This document shows positions 43,653 through 52,800 of a stretch of DNA of 64,000 nucleotides, in pieces. Each line of letters starts with the position of its first letter. The stretch's first letter is position 1. The notes beneath the pieces were generated by a model that made no database searches, was not told the DNA's origin, and saw only the letters and a list, made by a program, of their open reading frames with translations. Origin of the DNA: Cytophagaceae bacterium (GTDB lineage: Bacteria > Bacteroidota > Bacteroidia > Cytophagales > Spirosomataceae); contig JADKIR010000005.1 of assembly GCA_016722655.1 (NCBI GenBank), positions 1,383,260 through 1,447,259 of the forward strand, written 5' to 3'. A program made the translations under genes and the position numbers.

Positions 43653-44033
43653 ATGCCATCACCTAATAGAGTACTTATTGCAGAGGACAGTTCGGTAATT
43701 CAAAATTTGGTTAAAAAAATCCTCGAATTTCAGAATTTTGAGATTACCGCAGTAAAAAATGGCGAGCAGGTTGTGCAATTACTTGAAAAAGAAAATTTCG
43801 ACATCGTGCTTCTTGACATTAACATGCCAATCATGGACGGTATGGAATGTGTAAAGGCGATCAGAGCCATGAGCGTACCCGAAAAATCAAAAGTGCCTGT
43901 TGTCGCTATCACAGGAAATGCCCGTAACTACTCTGAAGAAGAGTTTAAAGAGGCTGGTTTCAATGATGTACTTATGAAGCCACTGAATTTTGACAAATTG
44001 GTGTTAATCGTAAAAGGGTTGACAGAAAAATAA
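43653..44033 (+). CDS. stand-alone response regulator receiver domain
   Basis: A 126-residue CheY-like receiver with no output domain. The acidic pocket (Glu11, Asp12), phospho-acceptor Asp55 in VLLDINMPIMDGM, Thr87 and Lys109 are all in place, so phosphorylation should occur. No histidine kinase gene is nearby. Isolated receivers of this size are common in Cytophagales signalling and may take part in phosphorelays. The next gene begins 10 bp later, so co-transcription with the PhnP-like and VRR-NUC genes is likely. Confidence 0.9.
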   Translation: MPSPNRVLIAEDSSVIQNLVKKILEFQNFEITAVKNGEQVVQLLEKENFDIVLLDINMPIMDGMECVKAIRAMSVPEKSKVPVVAITGNARNYSEEEFKEAGFNDVLMKPLNFDKLVLIVKGLTEK

Positions 44034-44043
44034 AATTTCTGCA

Positions 44044-44808
44044 ATGAAAATTACATTTTTGGGTACCGGCACCTCTACCGGAGTGCCTGTACTCACCTGT
44101 AAATGTGATGTATGCAGATCACTCGACTTTAGAGATAAGAGGCTGAGGGTGTCACTTCTTATACAATTTAAAGGTTCCAATATTGTGATTGACACAGGAC
44201 CTGACTTCCGGCAACAGGCACTTGCCGCTGACCTAACACACCTTGATGCTGTAATTTTTACGCATGAACATAAAGACCACACCGCGGGCCTCGACGATGT
44301 GAGGCCATTTAACTACCTGCAAGGCATAAAAAACTGCCCTATTTATGCTCATCCCAGGGTGATAGAGCAACTCAAACAGGAATATCATTATGCATTTCAG
44401 GAAAACCCTTATCCGGGAGTTCCGATAATTGAATGCCATGAAATATCTGACAAACCTTTTATAGTTAAAGGATTAGAGTTCCTACCTATAAATGTTTTAC
44501 ATCATAAATTGCAGGTTTATGGCTTCAGGTTCAATGATTTCACTTATATAACTGATGCAAATTATATTGCTGAAGAAGAAATTGAAAAAATTAAAGGCTC
44601 AAAAATCCTGGTCATAAATGCACTTCAAAGGCAGGACCACATTTCGCATTTCACTTTTCAACAAGCTATAGATTTATCAGAAAAAATCGGTGCGGGTCAC
44701 ACCTATTTTACGCATATCAGTCATAAACTTGGCCGCCATTCTGAGGTGGAAAAAGAACTACCGGCACACATCTCACTGGCATACGATGGTCTTTCTGTAA
44801 GTATCTGA
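44044..44808 (+). CDS. MBL-fold metal-dependent hydrolase, PhnP-like
   Basis: A 254-residue metallo-beta-lactamase-fold enzyme. The N-terminus MKITFLGTGTSTGVPVLTC is characteristic, followed by CxCxxC (Cys19, Cys21, Cys24), the extra structural zinc site known from PhnP. The catalytic HxHxDH is at 74-79 (THEHKDH). The C-terminal ligands are in GHTYFTHISHKLG. PhnP cleaves cyclic phosphoribosyl phosphates. With no phn operon here, a general cyclic-phosphodiesterase role is more likely. Its stop overlaps the start of the next gene (TGATG), which points to coupled synthesis. Confidence 0.88.
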   Translation: MKITFLGTGTSTGVPVLTCKCDVCRSLDFRDKRLRVSLLIQFKGSNIVIDTGPDFRQQALAADLTHLDAVIFTHEHKDHTAGLDDVRPFNYLQGIKNCPIYAHPRVIEQLKQEYHYAFQENPYPGVPIIECHEISDKPFIVKGLEFLPINVLHHKLQVYGFRFNDFTYITDANYIAEEEIEKIKGSKILVINALQRQDHISHFTFQQAIDLSEKIGAGHTYFTHISHKLGRHSEVEKELPAHISLAYDGLSVSI

Positions 44809-46451
44809 TGGAAAACCCGTTACCACCAAAATATTACCATACCAATTTCGAATATTTACTATCTTTTGTAAAAGACAAATACAAAAGCTTGTTAATTGAG
44901 CCCGAATGGCGATTTCTGAGAAAATACTATTCCTTACCCAACGACTCCCAATGCCTGTTTATACGATTTACCAATAGAAAGGGTTTGTTTTTCAAAAAAA
45001 AATCACTGAAATATGAAGAGATTGAGAATCTGGATTTTCAGTTAAAGATTTTAATTGAAAAGGGATTTGTTTCAGAACTTAATTTTGAGGATCATAAAAA
45101 TTATCTCAGCGATATAATTTATGTATTGACAAAAGCAGACTTGTTAAGCTTTTTTGATTTAAAATCTTTCAAAAATCTAAAAAAAGAACAACTTGCCGAG
45201 CAGCTAAAAATCAGCTACAGTCCTGAAGAAATTTTTAAAGTTTTGGCTAAGACATCGGAGCTGGTGAAAATGAACTTCGAACTCGAGGTTTCATTTTTGC
45301 GGTTTCTGTTTTTCGGAAATAAATACATGGATATGACCGAATTTGTGTTGCGTGATTTGGGTCTAATTCAGTACTATCAACACTCCGACGACCATTTGGT
45401 GGCCAGATTTGAAACCCGGAAAGAAGCCGAAGACAAATGGATGATCTCGGAATTCTTCCTGGTATTTGAAGAATTAAAATCCACCCAAAGTCCTGTGGAG
45501 ATTTTGGACTGGTACCAGAATACCCAGCAGAGTCTTCAGGAACTTAGCACAGTGGCAATGACCACCTGGGAGCGACTTCAACTCAAAATCGGGAAGCACT
45601 TTGAGCAACAAAAACACTTTGATGCGGCATTGGAAGTATATAAAAATGTTAGTGCTGTTCCTTCACGAGAGCGGGCTGTCCGTTGCCTGGCAAAAATCGG
45701 TTATGTTGAGGAAGCCAAAGCCCTTTGTCACCAAATGACAATTAATCCTCAAAATGCTGACGAGCAGTTTTTTGCGGAGTATTTTGTAAAAAATCTTGAA
45801 GGAAAAAAAAATAAAAAGCAAACGACTGAATTTATCAAAAACGCCTCCGAAATTACCGTGGATAATATGTACATTCACCAGGTCGAACTCGGGGCCATTG
45901 AGCATTTTCGTGATGCGGGCTTTGAGGCGGCTTTTTCAGAAAATCATACCTGGCGAAGTCTTTTTGGGCTGGCGTTCTGGGAGATAATTTTTGATCCTTC
46001 GCTCGTGGCTTTTCATCATCCATTTCAAAGGAGACCTTCGGACTTGCATCTGCCTGATTTTTATCAAAAAAGAGGAGAAAATATAAGGAACCACCTTGAA
46101 TCTTTTGAAACTAAAGATGATTTTTTGAATTATTTGTGGGAAAATTACCGGCAAAATGAAGGTATTGCAAATGCTTTCGTAATCTGGTTGCCGGAAATCT
46201 GGGAGCTGGTAAGGGTGATGGTTACACATATAGAATGGCAAAATTTAAAGGTCATTCTAACAAAAATTGCAGAAAATATTGTTGAAAACTCTCGTGGGCT
46301 GCCCGATTTGTTGGTTTGGAATCAAAACGGCCTGGAACTAATAGAAATAAAATCACCCAATGATGCATTAAGCAATCAACAACTGTTTTGGTTGAGGTTT
46401 TTCAATGAGATTGGTGTCAAAGCAAGCGTATTGAGAGTCAGATTTGAATAA
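44808..46451 (+). CDS. VRR-NUC domain nuclease, FAN1-like
   Basis: A 547-residue protein. The C-terminal VRR-NUC domain has the PD-(D/E)xK core: GLPDLLVW (Asp500), then LIEIKSPND (Glu513, Lys515) and QQLFWL. Upstream are an N-terminal region with RFTNRKGLFFKKKSLKYEEI, as in the SAP-like/wing part of FAN1, a helical TPR-like middle (FDAALEVYKNV and EEAKALCHQM), and HHPFQRRPSDLHLPDFYQ, seen in FAN1 just before the nuclease core. FAN1 removes interstrand crosslinks by stepwise 5'-flap cleavage. The length agrees with bacterial FAN1. It overlaps the PhnP-like gene by one base. Confidence 0.88.
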   Translation: MENPLPPKYYHTNFEYLLSFVKDKYKSLLIEPEWRFLRKYYSLPNDSQCLFIRFTNRKGLFFKKKSLKYEEIENLDFQLKILIEKGFVSELNFEDHKNYLSDIIYVLTKADLLSFFDLKSFKNLKKEQLAEQLKISYSPEEIFKVLAKTSELVKMNFELEVSFLRFLFFGNKYMDMTEFVLRDLGLIQYYQHSDDHLVARFETRKEAEDKWMISEFFLVFEELKSTQSPVEILDWYQNTQQSLQELSTVAMTTWERLQLKIGKHFEQQKHFDAALEVYKNVSAVPSRERAVRCLAKIGYVEEAKALCHQMTINPQNADEQFFAEYFVKNLEGKKNKKQTTEFIKNASEITVDNMYIHQVELGAIEHFRDAGFEAAFSENHTWRSLFGLAFWEIIFDPSLVAFHHPFQRRPSDLHLPDFYQKRGENIRNHLESFETKDDFLNYLWENYRQNEGIANAFVIWLPEIWELVRVMVTHIEWQNLKVILTKIAENIVENSRGLPDLLVWNQNGLELIEIKSPNDALSNQQLFWLRFFNEIGVKASVLRVRFE

Positions 46452-46514
46452 ATAATCTGTAACCGATTAACACTTAAATAACATTTTTTTTAATCAGTAT
46501 ATAGAAAAATATTT

Positions 46515-46522
46515 TACCTTTA
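46515..46522 (+). promoter_or_regulatory. candidate -7 element for the cytochrome c gene
   Basis: TACCTTTA differs from TAnnTTTG only in its last base and lies about 44 nt before the start codon. The surrounding ATTTTACCTTT is the same as in front of pgk. Confidence 0.35.
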
Positions 46523-46565
46523 CGGTAGTTAACTAAAATGTTTAATTTAAGAATTTTTAAAAATA

Positions 46566-46886
46566 ATGAAAAAATCAGCTTTATCGATTGCATTCGTTCT
46601 GTTTGCATTTTTGGCTGCACAAGCCCAAACCAAAATCCCACCTAATATCCAGAAACTTCTTACCAAAAACACTTGCCTGGCTTGTCATAACCCTGACACC
46701 AAAATAGTTGGACCAGCGTATAAAGAAGTAATGAAGAAGAAAAAATATACTCCGGAGCAAATAGTAGCTTTGATTTACAAACCAAAACCTTCTAACTGGC
46801 CTGGTTATCCTGCAATGACTGCCCTACCTTCAGTTCCAAAAAGTGAGGCACTAGAGATGGCAAAGTGGATTGCTTCTTTGAAATAA
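46566..46886 (+). CDS. small periplasmic c-type cytochrome
   Basis: A 106-residue class I cytochrome c. The signal peptide is SALSIAFVLFAFLAAQAQ. The haem motif CLACH is at residues 37-41, and the likely axial methionine is Met84 in GYPAMTALP. The size and the IVGPAYKEVMKKKKYTPEQIVALIYK segment resemble mono-haem cytochromes of the c551/c552 type that carry electrons to oxidases. No oxidase gene is adjacent. It is followed by a strong bidirectional terminator. Confidence 0.9.
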   Translation: MKKSALSIAFVLFAFLAAQAQTKIPPNIQKLLTKNTCLACHNPDTKIVGPAYKEVMKKKKYTPEQIVALIYKPKPSNWPGYPAMTALPSVPKSEALEMAKWIASLK

Positions 46887-46907
46887 TTTTTTTAGTTTAA
46901 GATTCAT

Positions 46908-46947
46908 AAAAAAAGGGGTTGCTTTCATCAAGCATCCCCCTTTTTTT
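46908..46947. terminator. bidirectional terminator between cytochrome c and rplI
   Basis: A-run, GGGG, an inner GCTT/AAGC stem, CCCC and T-run. Both arms are long enough to stop transcription from either side. Confidence 0.85.
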
Positions 46948-46962
46948 ATGATAGAGAAAAGA

Positions 46963-47412
46963 TTACTCTTCGCTCTCAGCAACCACACTTACATTAAGCT
47001 GGTGCTTAACTTCTTTATGAAGGTCAATTGTGGCTTTGTATTCACCCACAAACTTGATGTCTTCAACTGTGATTTTCTTTCTGTCAATTGCAATTCCTTT
47101 AAGTGCAAGAGCATCAGAAATCTGAATACTGGTGATACGACCAAAAATACGGCCACTCTCACCCACTTTCATGCTGATAACCACCTGTCCTTCACCGATT
47201 TGCTCAGCAATTGAAAGTGCATCAGACTTAAGTTTTTCGGCTTTGTGAGCGGCTTGTTTTAAGTTCTCAGCCAAAATTTTCTTATTTGATCCGGTTGCCA
47301 ATACAGCAAAACCCTGTGGAATCAAATAATTGCGACCATACCCGGGCTTCACATCAAGGATATCATTTTTGTACCCCAGGCCGGCGATGTCAGTTTTTAA
47401 TATTATTTCCAT
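46963..47412 (-). CDS. rplI: ribosomal protein bL9
   Basis: A 149-residue L9. The N-terminal domain MEIILKTDIAGLGYKNDILDVKPGYGRNYL is followed by the long connecting helix and the C-terminal domain ending KHQLNVSVVAESEE. It sits at the end of the rpsF-rpsR-rplI operon and binds 23S rRNA at the base of the L1 stalk. Confidence 0.97.
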   Translation of the reverse strand: MEIILKTDIAGLGYKNDILDVKPGYGRNYLIPQGFAVLATGSNKKILAENLKQAAHKAEKLKSDALSIAEQIGEGQVVISMKVGESGRIFGRITSIQISDALALKGIAIDRKKITVEDIKFVGEYKATIDLHKEVKHQLNVSVVAESEE

Positions 47413-47455
47413 TTTGATTCAATTCTACGATTAAAAAATAAAAAAAGGAGGGTTA

Positions 47456-47710
47456 TTATTTCAAACCATCGGCCACATAAGGCAACAAAGCCAAATGACG
47501 GGCACGTTTAATGGCAGTTGATACCCTTCTCTGAAATTTAAGGCTGTTGCCAGTCAATCTTCTAGGAAGGATTTTTCCTTGCTCATTTAAAAATTTCAAT
47601 AAAAAGTTAGGGTCTTTGTAATCTACATACTTAATACCCAGCTTTTTAAATCTGCAATACTTCTTGCGATTTTGTTCTTTTCTTTCTACCGGTTCGTTAA
47701 CTAATGACAT
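47456..47710 (-). CDS. rpsR: ribosomal protein bS18
   Basis: An 84-residue S18 with the conserved core VDYKDPNFLLKFLNEQGKILPRRLTG and KFQRRVSTAIKRARHLALLPY. It forms a heterodimer with S6 on the small subunit, consistent with rpsF directly upstream (23 bp). Confidence 0.97.
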   Translation of the reverse strand: MSLVNEPVERKEQNRKKYCRFKKLGIKYVDYKDPNFLLKFLNEQGKILPRRLTGNSLKFQRRVSTAIKRARHLALLPYVADGLK

Positions 47711-47733
47711 AATCTTAATCTTTTAAAATGTTT

Positions 47734-48099
47734 TTACTCAGCCGCTGGAGCTGTTTCTTTTGATTTCGAAGCACCACTTTTACGTTTAGCCGAATATGCC
47801 GCAGCATGTTTGTCTAATTTAGTGGTAAGAAAACGCAAAATGCGTTCGTCACGTCTGAACTCGGTCTCTAATACTGAAATCAGAGTAGGAGAACTTTTAA
47901 ATTCAAACAATTGGTAAAAGCCCGTAGTTTTGTGCTGAATGGTGTAAGCAAGCTTACGAAGACCCCAAGCCTCTTCATTAAGGATCTCAGCACCGTGATC
48001 AGTCAATACTGATTTAAATTTGTCAACAGTGTCCTTTATCTGGGCTTCAGATAAAACGGGAGTTAAAATGAACACTGTTTCGTACTGGTTTTGAAACAT
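47734..48099 (-). CDS. rpsF: ribosomal protein bS6
   Basis: About 121 residues from the ATG at 48099 (MFQNQYETVFILTPVL), the family start; the in-frame extension to 48180 contains the promoter. Motifs are WGLRKLAYTIQHKTTGFYQLFEF and a Lys/Ala/Ser-rich tail. It is first in the S6-S18-L9 operon and pairs with S18. Confidence 0.96.
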   Translation of the reverse strand: MFQNQYETVFILTPVLSEAQIKDTVDKFKSVLTDHGAEILNEEAWGLRKLAYTIQHKTTGFYQLFEFKSSPTLISVLETEFRRDERILRFLTTKLDKHAAAYSAKRKSGASKSKETAPAAE

Positions 48100-48150
48100 T
48101 TGAATAAAAAATAATTGTTTAAAAATAATACTTTTCCGAAAATCGGACTG

Positions 48151-48181
48151 CAAAATTACTGCTTTGAGATTGAATTTCAAA
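48151..48181 (-). promoter_or_regulatory. rpsF operon promoter
   Basis: On the minus strand TTTG (48181-48178), a 19-nt spacer and TAATTTTG (48158-48151). The boxes and spacing are identical to those of the nuo promoter. Confidence 0.8.
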
Positions 48182-48334
48182 CAATTAATTCAAAATAGTT
48201 TGAATATTATTTCACTTTAAACTGATTTTTATGATAATATGATTTATTTTGTAAAATATTGGATATTTAACACTTATTTACCCATATTTTCGATTTTCTT
48301 TTCTTATAAAAATTTAAGTGTTTAAGAGATATTT

Positions 48335-48342
48335 TACCTTTG
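48335..48342 (+). promoter_or_regulatory. pgk promoter, -7 element
   Basis: TACCTTTG is an exact TAnnTTTG match, placing the transcript start about 33 nt before the pgk ATG. The -33 region is AT-rich without a clear TTTG. Confidence 0.55.
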
Positions 48343-48381
48343 TGAATATTTAAAACTGGTTACAAAATTTCAAGTAAATCA

Positions 48382-49569
48382 ATGAAAACTGTAGATTCTT
48401 TTGATTTTTCAAACAAAAAAGCTCTGATAAGAGTGGACTTCAATGTACCTCTAAATGAGCGTCATGAAATAACCGACGATACTCGAATTAAAGCCACAAT
48501 TCCTACCATAAAAAAGATTTTGAATGATGGGGGTTCATGTATTTTGATGTCGCATCTGGGAAGACCCAAAGATGGTCCAACCGAAAAATATTCCTTAAAA
48601 CACCTTGTAGCACCATTGTCGCTGATTTTAGGATTACCTGTAAAATTTGCTGATGATTGTATCGGACAACAAGCCACTGATCTTGCTGCTGGACTTCAGC
48701 CAGGTGAAGTTTTGGTTTTGGAAAACCTTCGTTTTTATAAAGAAGAAGAGAAAGGTGATGTGGCATTTGCCGAAAAACTTTCCAAATTAGGTGATGTTTG
48801 GGTAAATGATGCCTTCGGTACAGCTCACCGGGCACATGCTTCTACTGCAGTAATCGGTCAGTTTTTCACTGATAAAATTTGTGGAAAAGTAATGCAGGCC
48901 GAAATCGATAATGCTCAACATATCCTAGAAAGTGCTGAAAGACCTTTCACAGCAATTATGGGCGGAGCAAAAATTTCAGACAAAATCCTGATTATTGAAA
49001 GACTACTCGATAAAGTTGATAATTTGATAATCGGTGGTGGTATGACTTATACATTCACCAAAGCCTTGGGTGGCGAAATCGGAAAATCGCTTTTAGAAGC
49101 TGATAAACAAGAATTGGCCCTAAGTATTCTGGAAAAAGCTAAAGCAAAAGGGGTAAATATTATTATGCCTGTTGACAATGTTTGTGCTGACGCCTTCAGC
49201 AATGACGCCAATCGCCAGATTGTGGCTACAGGTGCCATACCAGCTGACTGGGAAGGACTTGATATTGGACCGGAATCAGTTAAATTGTTTGTAGAAACCA
49301 TTAAAAAATCCAAGACTATTCTTTGGAACGGTCCGATGGGAGTATTTGAATTCCCGAATTTTGCAATCGGAACCAACGCTATAGCCGAAGCTGTAGTTGC
49401 AGCTACTGAAGAAAATAATGCTTTCTCTCTTATTGGAGGTGGTGACTCGGCATCTGCTATTAACAATGCGGGATATGGAGACAGAGTTTCTTATGTTTCA
49501 ACCGGTGGAGGAGCCCTTCTTGAGTACATGGAAGGTAAAGTATTACCGGGCGTTGCAGCTTTAGACTGA
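48382..49569 (+). CDS. pgk: phosphoglycerate kinase
   Basis: A 395-residue glycolytic enzyme with RVDFNVPLNERHEITDDTRI, the SHLGRPKDGPTEKYSL loop, LENLRFY, NDAFGTAHRAHAST, GGAKISDKI, the adenine site LIIGGGMTYTF, and GGGDSASAI. It transfers phosphate from 1,3-bisphosphoglycerate to ADP. It is monocistronic, bounded by its own promoter and a terminator at 49598. Confidence 0.97.
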   Translation: MKTVDSFDFSNKKALIRVDFNVPLNERHEITDDTRIKATIPTIKKILNDGGSCILMSHLGRPKDGPTEKYSLKHLVAPLSLILGLPVKFADDCIGQQATDLAAGLQPGEVLVLENLRFYKEEEKGDVAFAEKLSKLGDVWVNDAFGTAHRAHASTAVIGQFFTDKICGKVMQAEIDNAQHILESAERPFTAIMGGAKISDKILIIERLLDKVDNLIIGGGMTYTFTKALGGEIGKSLLEADKQELALSILEKAKAKGVNIIMPVDNVCADAFSNDANRQIVATGAIPADWEGLDIGPESVKLFVETIKKSKTILWNGPMGVFEFPNFAIGTNAIAEAVVAATEENNAFSLIGGGDSASAINNAGYGDRVSYVSTGGGALLEYMEGKVLPGVAALD

Positions 49570-49597
49570 AAAAAAAATATAACGTATAAGATAGATT

Positions 49598-49623
49598 AAG
49601 CTCGGGAAACCGGGCTTTTTTTG
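49598..49623 (+). terminator. terminator after pgk
   Basis: An 8-bp stem with one G-U pair (AAGCTCGG with CCGGGCTT), a 4-base loop GAAA and a T-run. Confidence 0.85.
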
Positions 49624-49750
49624 TTTTCCAACGAAATAGGAATTGTCGGCATAAAAGGATTTTAATTTATGATATAACAACAGGAAATCATTTTTAAAAT
49701 TGAACCAGGAAAGTAATTCCATTTTTTCTAAAAATATTAAAACCAAAACT

Positions 49751-49791
49751 TCAAAATATAAAAGAGGTCTGCCGGAATTCCGACAGACCTC
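49751..49791 (-). terminator. terminator of the giant repeat-protein gene
   Basis: On the minus strand GAGGTCTG pairs with CAGACCTC around an inner CGG-AATT-CCG stem, followed by TTTTATATTTTG. It lies 25 bases after the stop codon at 49817-49819 and forms the longest perfect hairpin among the terminators in the window. Confidence 0.85.
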
Positions 49792-49816
49792 AGTAGTATA
49801 TTTTCCTAAAATGTTA

Positions 49817-52800
49817 TTACCTAATTTTTCTAACCGTAATTGGAACACATATCTGTGGTGGACATGCACATACTTCCTGAACTATTATCGGGCAACAAGT
49901 ACTGCTTGCACAGCCACTTCCATCAACTATGATAGTATAGATACCACCTTGCGATGCGATATATGTTGGAGAAGTAGCACCACTTATCAATGTTCCATTG
50001 CGGTACCATTGATAGGTCGAATACCCACTTCCGGCTGTAAGTTCTATTGTCTCACTTTTTTCCGGACAAATAACCAATGGTACTGTTACACAAGCCCTGG
50101 TAATGTCGTCTTCGTTAATTACTTTATCACCCGGATTTGAATCAGTATCACCAAAAGTAGATGATACCACCCATGCATCCATACAAGCCAGTCCACCAAT
50201 ATTGGTTAATAGTCTGACCTGAAGCGTAAGTATTGCACTGTCACCCGCCGCTAAGCTAATTCCCGACCATTGTCCGGTGAGTGTATCATAAGTACCTTCC
50301 GAAGTTACTGCTGAAATTAAATCAAAGTTTGTACTCAAACTGTCCCCAATCACAACATTATTTAATACTGCTATGGTGTCGGTTCTTGCTACTTTAAATC
50401 TGAAAGTGATGGTATCGCCAATGGCTTGCGTACAAGTTCCAAGAACACTCGATGTCAAATTGACATCTACAACTGGTGTTGGAAGGGCAGTCACCGTTGG
50501 ATTCGAATCTCCCGGTAACATTGGGTCACCATTATCAGAGGTATCACTAACCACAATTGCATTTATGCTGGTTCCTGCTGCAACTGCCGAGTTACTTATC
50601 ACACCTGCCAAAATATCTGTCATTGTTATAGGATAGGTAAACTGAGCCACGCCCATACCTCCCGGAGACAATGAAACCGGGCTTAACGATATTGGAGAAG
50701 CACTAATTCTGGAATCATTAATTGAGATATTAAATACAGGTACATTTCCTGTGTTTACCACTGTAAATGAATACAAGATTGAATCTCCAAGATATCCGTC
50801 CCCTATAAGAGTACCATTTTTTATTAATTCTATTTCCGGTTGTATTAAGTTAGTAATAACTACAACGGCAGTATCACTTAGTCCGGTAATATCTTCAGTC
50901 AGTCCATATACCAATGGAGTAGGATGGTTGAAGAACCCTGGAATTGGAGTAAAACTTAATACTCCTGTCACATCAGAATAGCTCCACATACCTTCACCAA
51001 CTACAATCAGATTTGAAGTAATTCCTGGTGCAAAAGGCTCGAGATCCACTGTGGTAGTACCCGTAGTCGCAAGAGAACCATCAGAAAGTCTGTCGTCAGT
51101 TAGAATATTTAGGCTAACTACAGTTTGTGGCTGATTATTTAAAGAACTATCTGAATTTGCTATTGGAGGTAGCTCAGTATAAGTTACATGAATAAGAGCA
51201 GTATCTACCAAACCTGTTGACACTTCACGAATTATGTAACTGATATTAGTTGGATCAGTTGTAAATCCTGGAGTTGGGTCAAAAGTCACCTGACCGGTCG
51301 CAGAATTGTAAGTCCAAATACCTTGACTTCCTACTGTAATAAATGACTGGTCACCAGGTGAAGCCGGATCCATATCTACAACCACCTCTGGAGCAGTGGC
51401 AGCATTTCCATCTGATAATAAATCATTAGAAACAATATCCAGCACAGCATTTACGCCAGGAACATTCCCTAAACTTGTATCATTTGCAGCTACCACAGGC
51501 AACAAATACGTGTATGTGATTGTGGCTGTATCTTTTAATCCTGTCGCAATTTCATTCAAAACATATTGAATTGGAGTAGGATTGCCAGTAAACCCAGATT
51601 GAGGAGTAAAGGAAACAATTCCAGTTAAGGTGTCATAAATAAAAGTACCTTCACTTGGAATGACCAAAGAATTCTCAATAATAGGGGTAGCTAGGTTCAA
51701 ATCTACATTTGCAGTTGCCGGAGTGGCATTCAGACCTGAACTTAATGTATCGTTGGCCAAAACATTCACGCTTCCAATAACAAAAGGCATGTTATTTAAA
51801 TCGCTGTCATTAATTGCTATTGGAGGCGATGCCGGACCATAAGCAATAACTACTGTAGCTGTTCTTGATTGCCCTTTAGAAATCTCGGTGATTTCGTAAG
51901 TAATCGGAGTAGGGTCTGTTATAAATCCAGGCTCAGGAGTGAAAGTTAATTCACCAGTAATTGGATCATATTCCCATACTCCCTCCCCCGGAACAGTCAA
52001 AGTAGTATCTATACCCGGAGTTGCCGGATTAAGGTCTATTGAAACTTCAATTGGAGTGGCAGGATTACCATCAGAAAGTGTATCATTTTCGATAATATTA
52101 ACAACTACTGGAACACCAGGTGTGTTTCCAACACTTTGATCATTTTCAGGAACTAAAGGAATATAAGTTATTGTAATTGTTGCTGTATCTTTTAGTCCAG
52201 TTAAATCTTCAACCAAAACATATTGAATAGGAGTTGGGTTGTCAGTAAATCCTGATTCCGGAGTAAAAGTGACATTTCCTGTTAAACTATTGTAAGTATA
52301 AGAACCTTCTCCAATAATATTGATAGTATTTTCAATAATTGGGGTGGCAGGATTCAAATCTACGCTTACTTTCGTAACATTAGCAACTGAACCATCAGAT
52401 AAACTATCTGTTAATAAAACATTCAAAGTGACTACTGTTGCCGGAGAATTATCAAGACTATTATCATCATAAGCAATAGGCTTTAGTTCATTATAAACCA
52501 TAGTTACATATGCAGTATCAGAAAGTCCTGCAGTTTTGTCCGTTAACTGATAATAAATCGGCGTAGGATCTTTTGTAAATCCTGTTTCAGGATTAAATGT
52601 AAGCAATCCCGAGGTTGAATCATAAGACCAAACTCCTTCGCCTGATACAGTAATCATAGACTGAATACCAGGGTTAATCATATCTAAGTCTATAATTACC
52701 TCCAAAGGAGTTGCTGGACTTCCGTCGGAAAGTGTATCATTTGAAACAATATTAACTATAGCATTTATACCTGGTAGTGTACCTGAACTTGCGTCATTAA

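Noticed and set aside
49817..50100. Type IX secretion C-terminal domain on the giant protein
   Set aside because: The last residues form an Ig-like domain and a Cys-rich basic tail; I could not find the usual beta-strand sorting motif, so it is not claimed.
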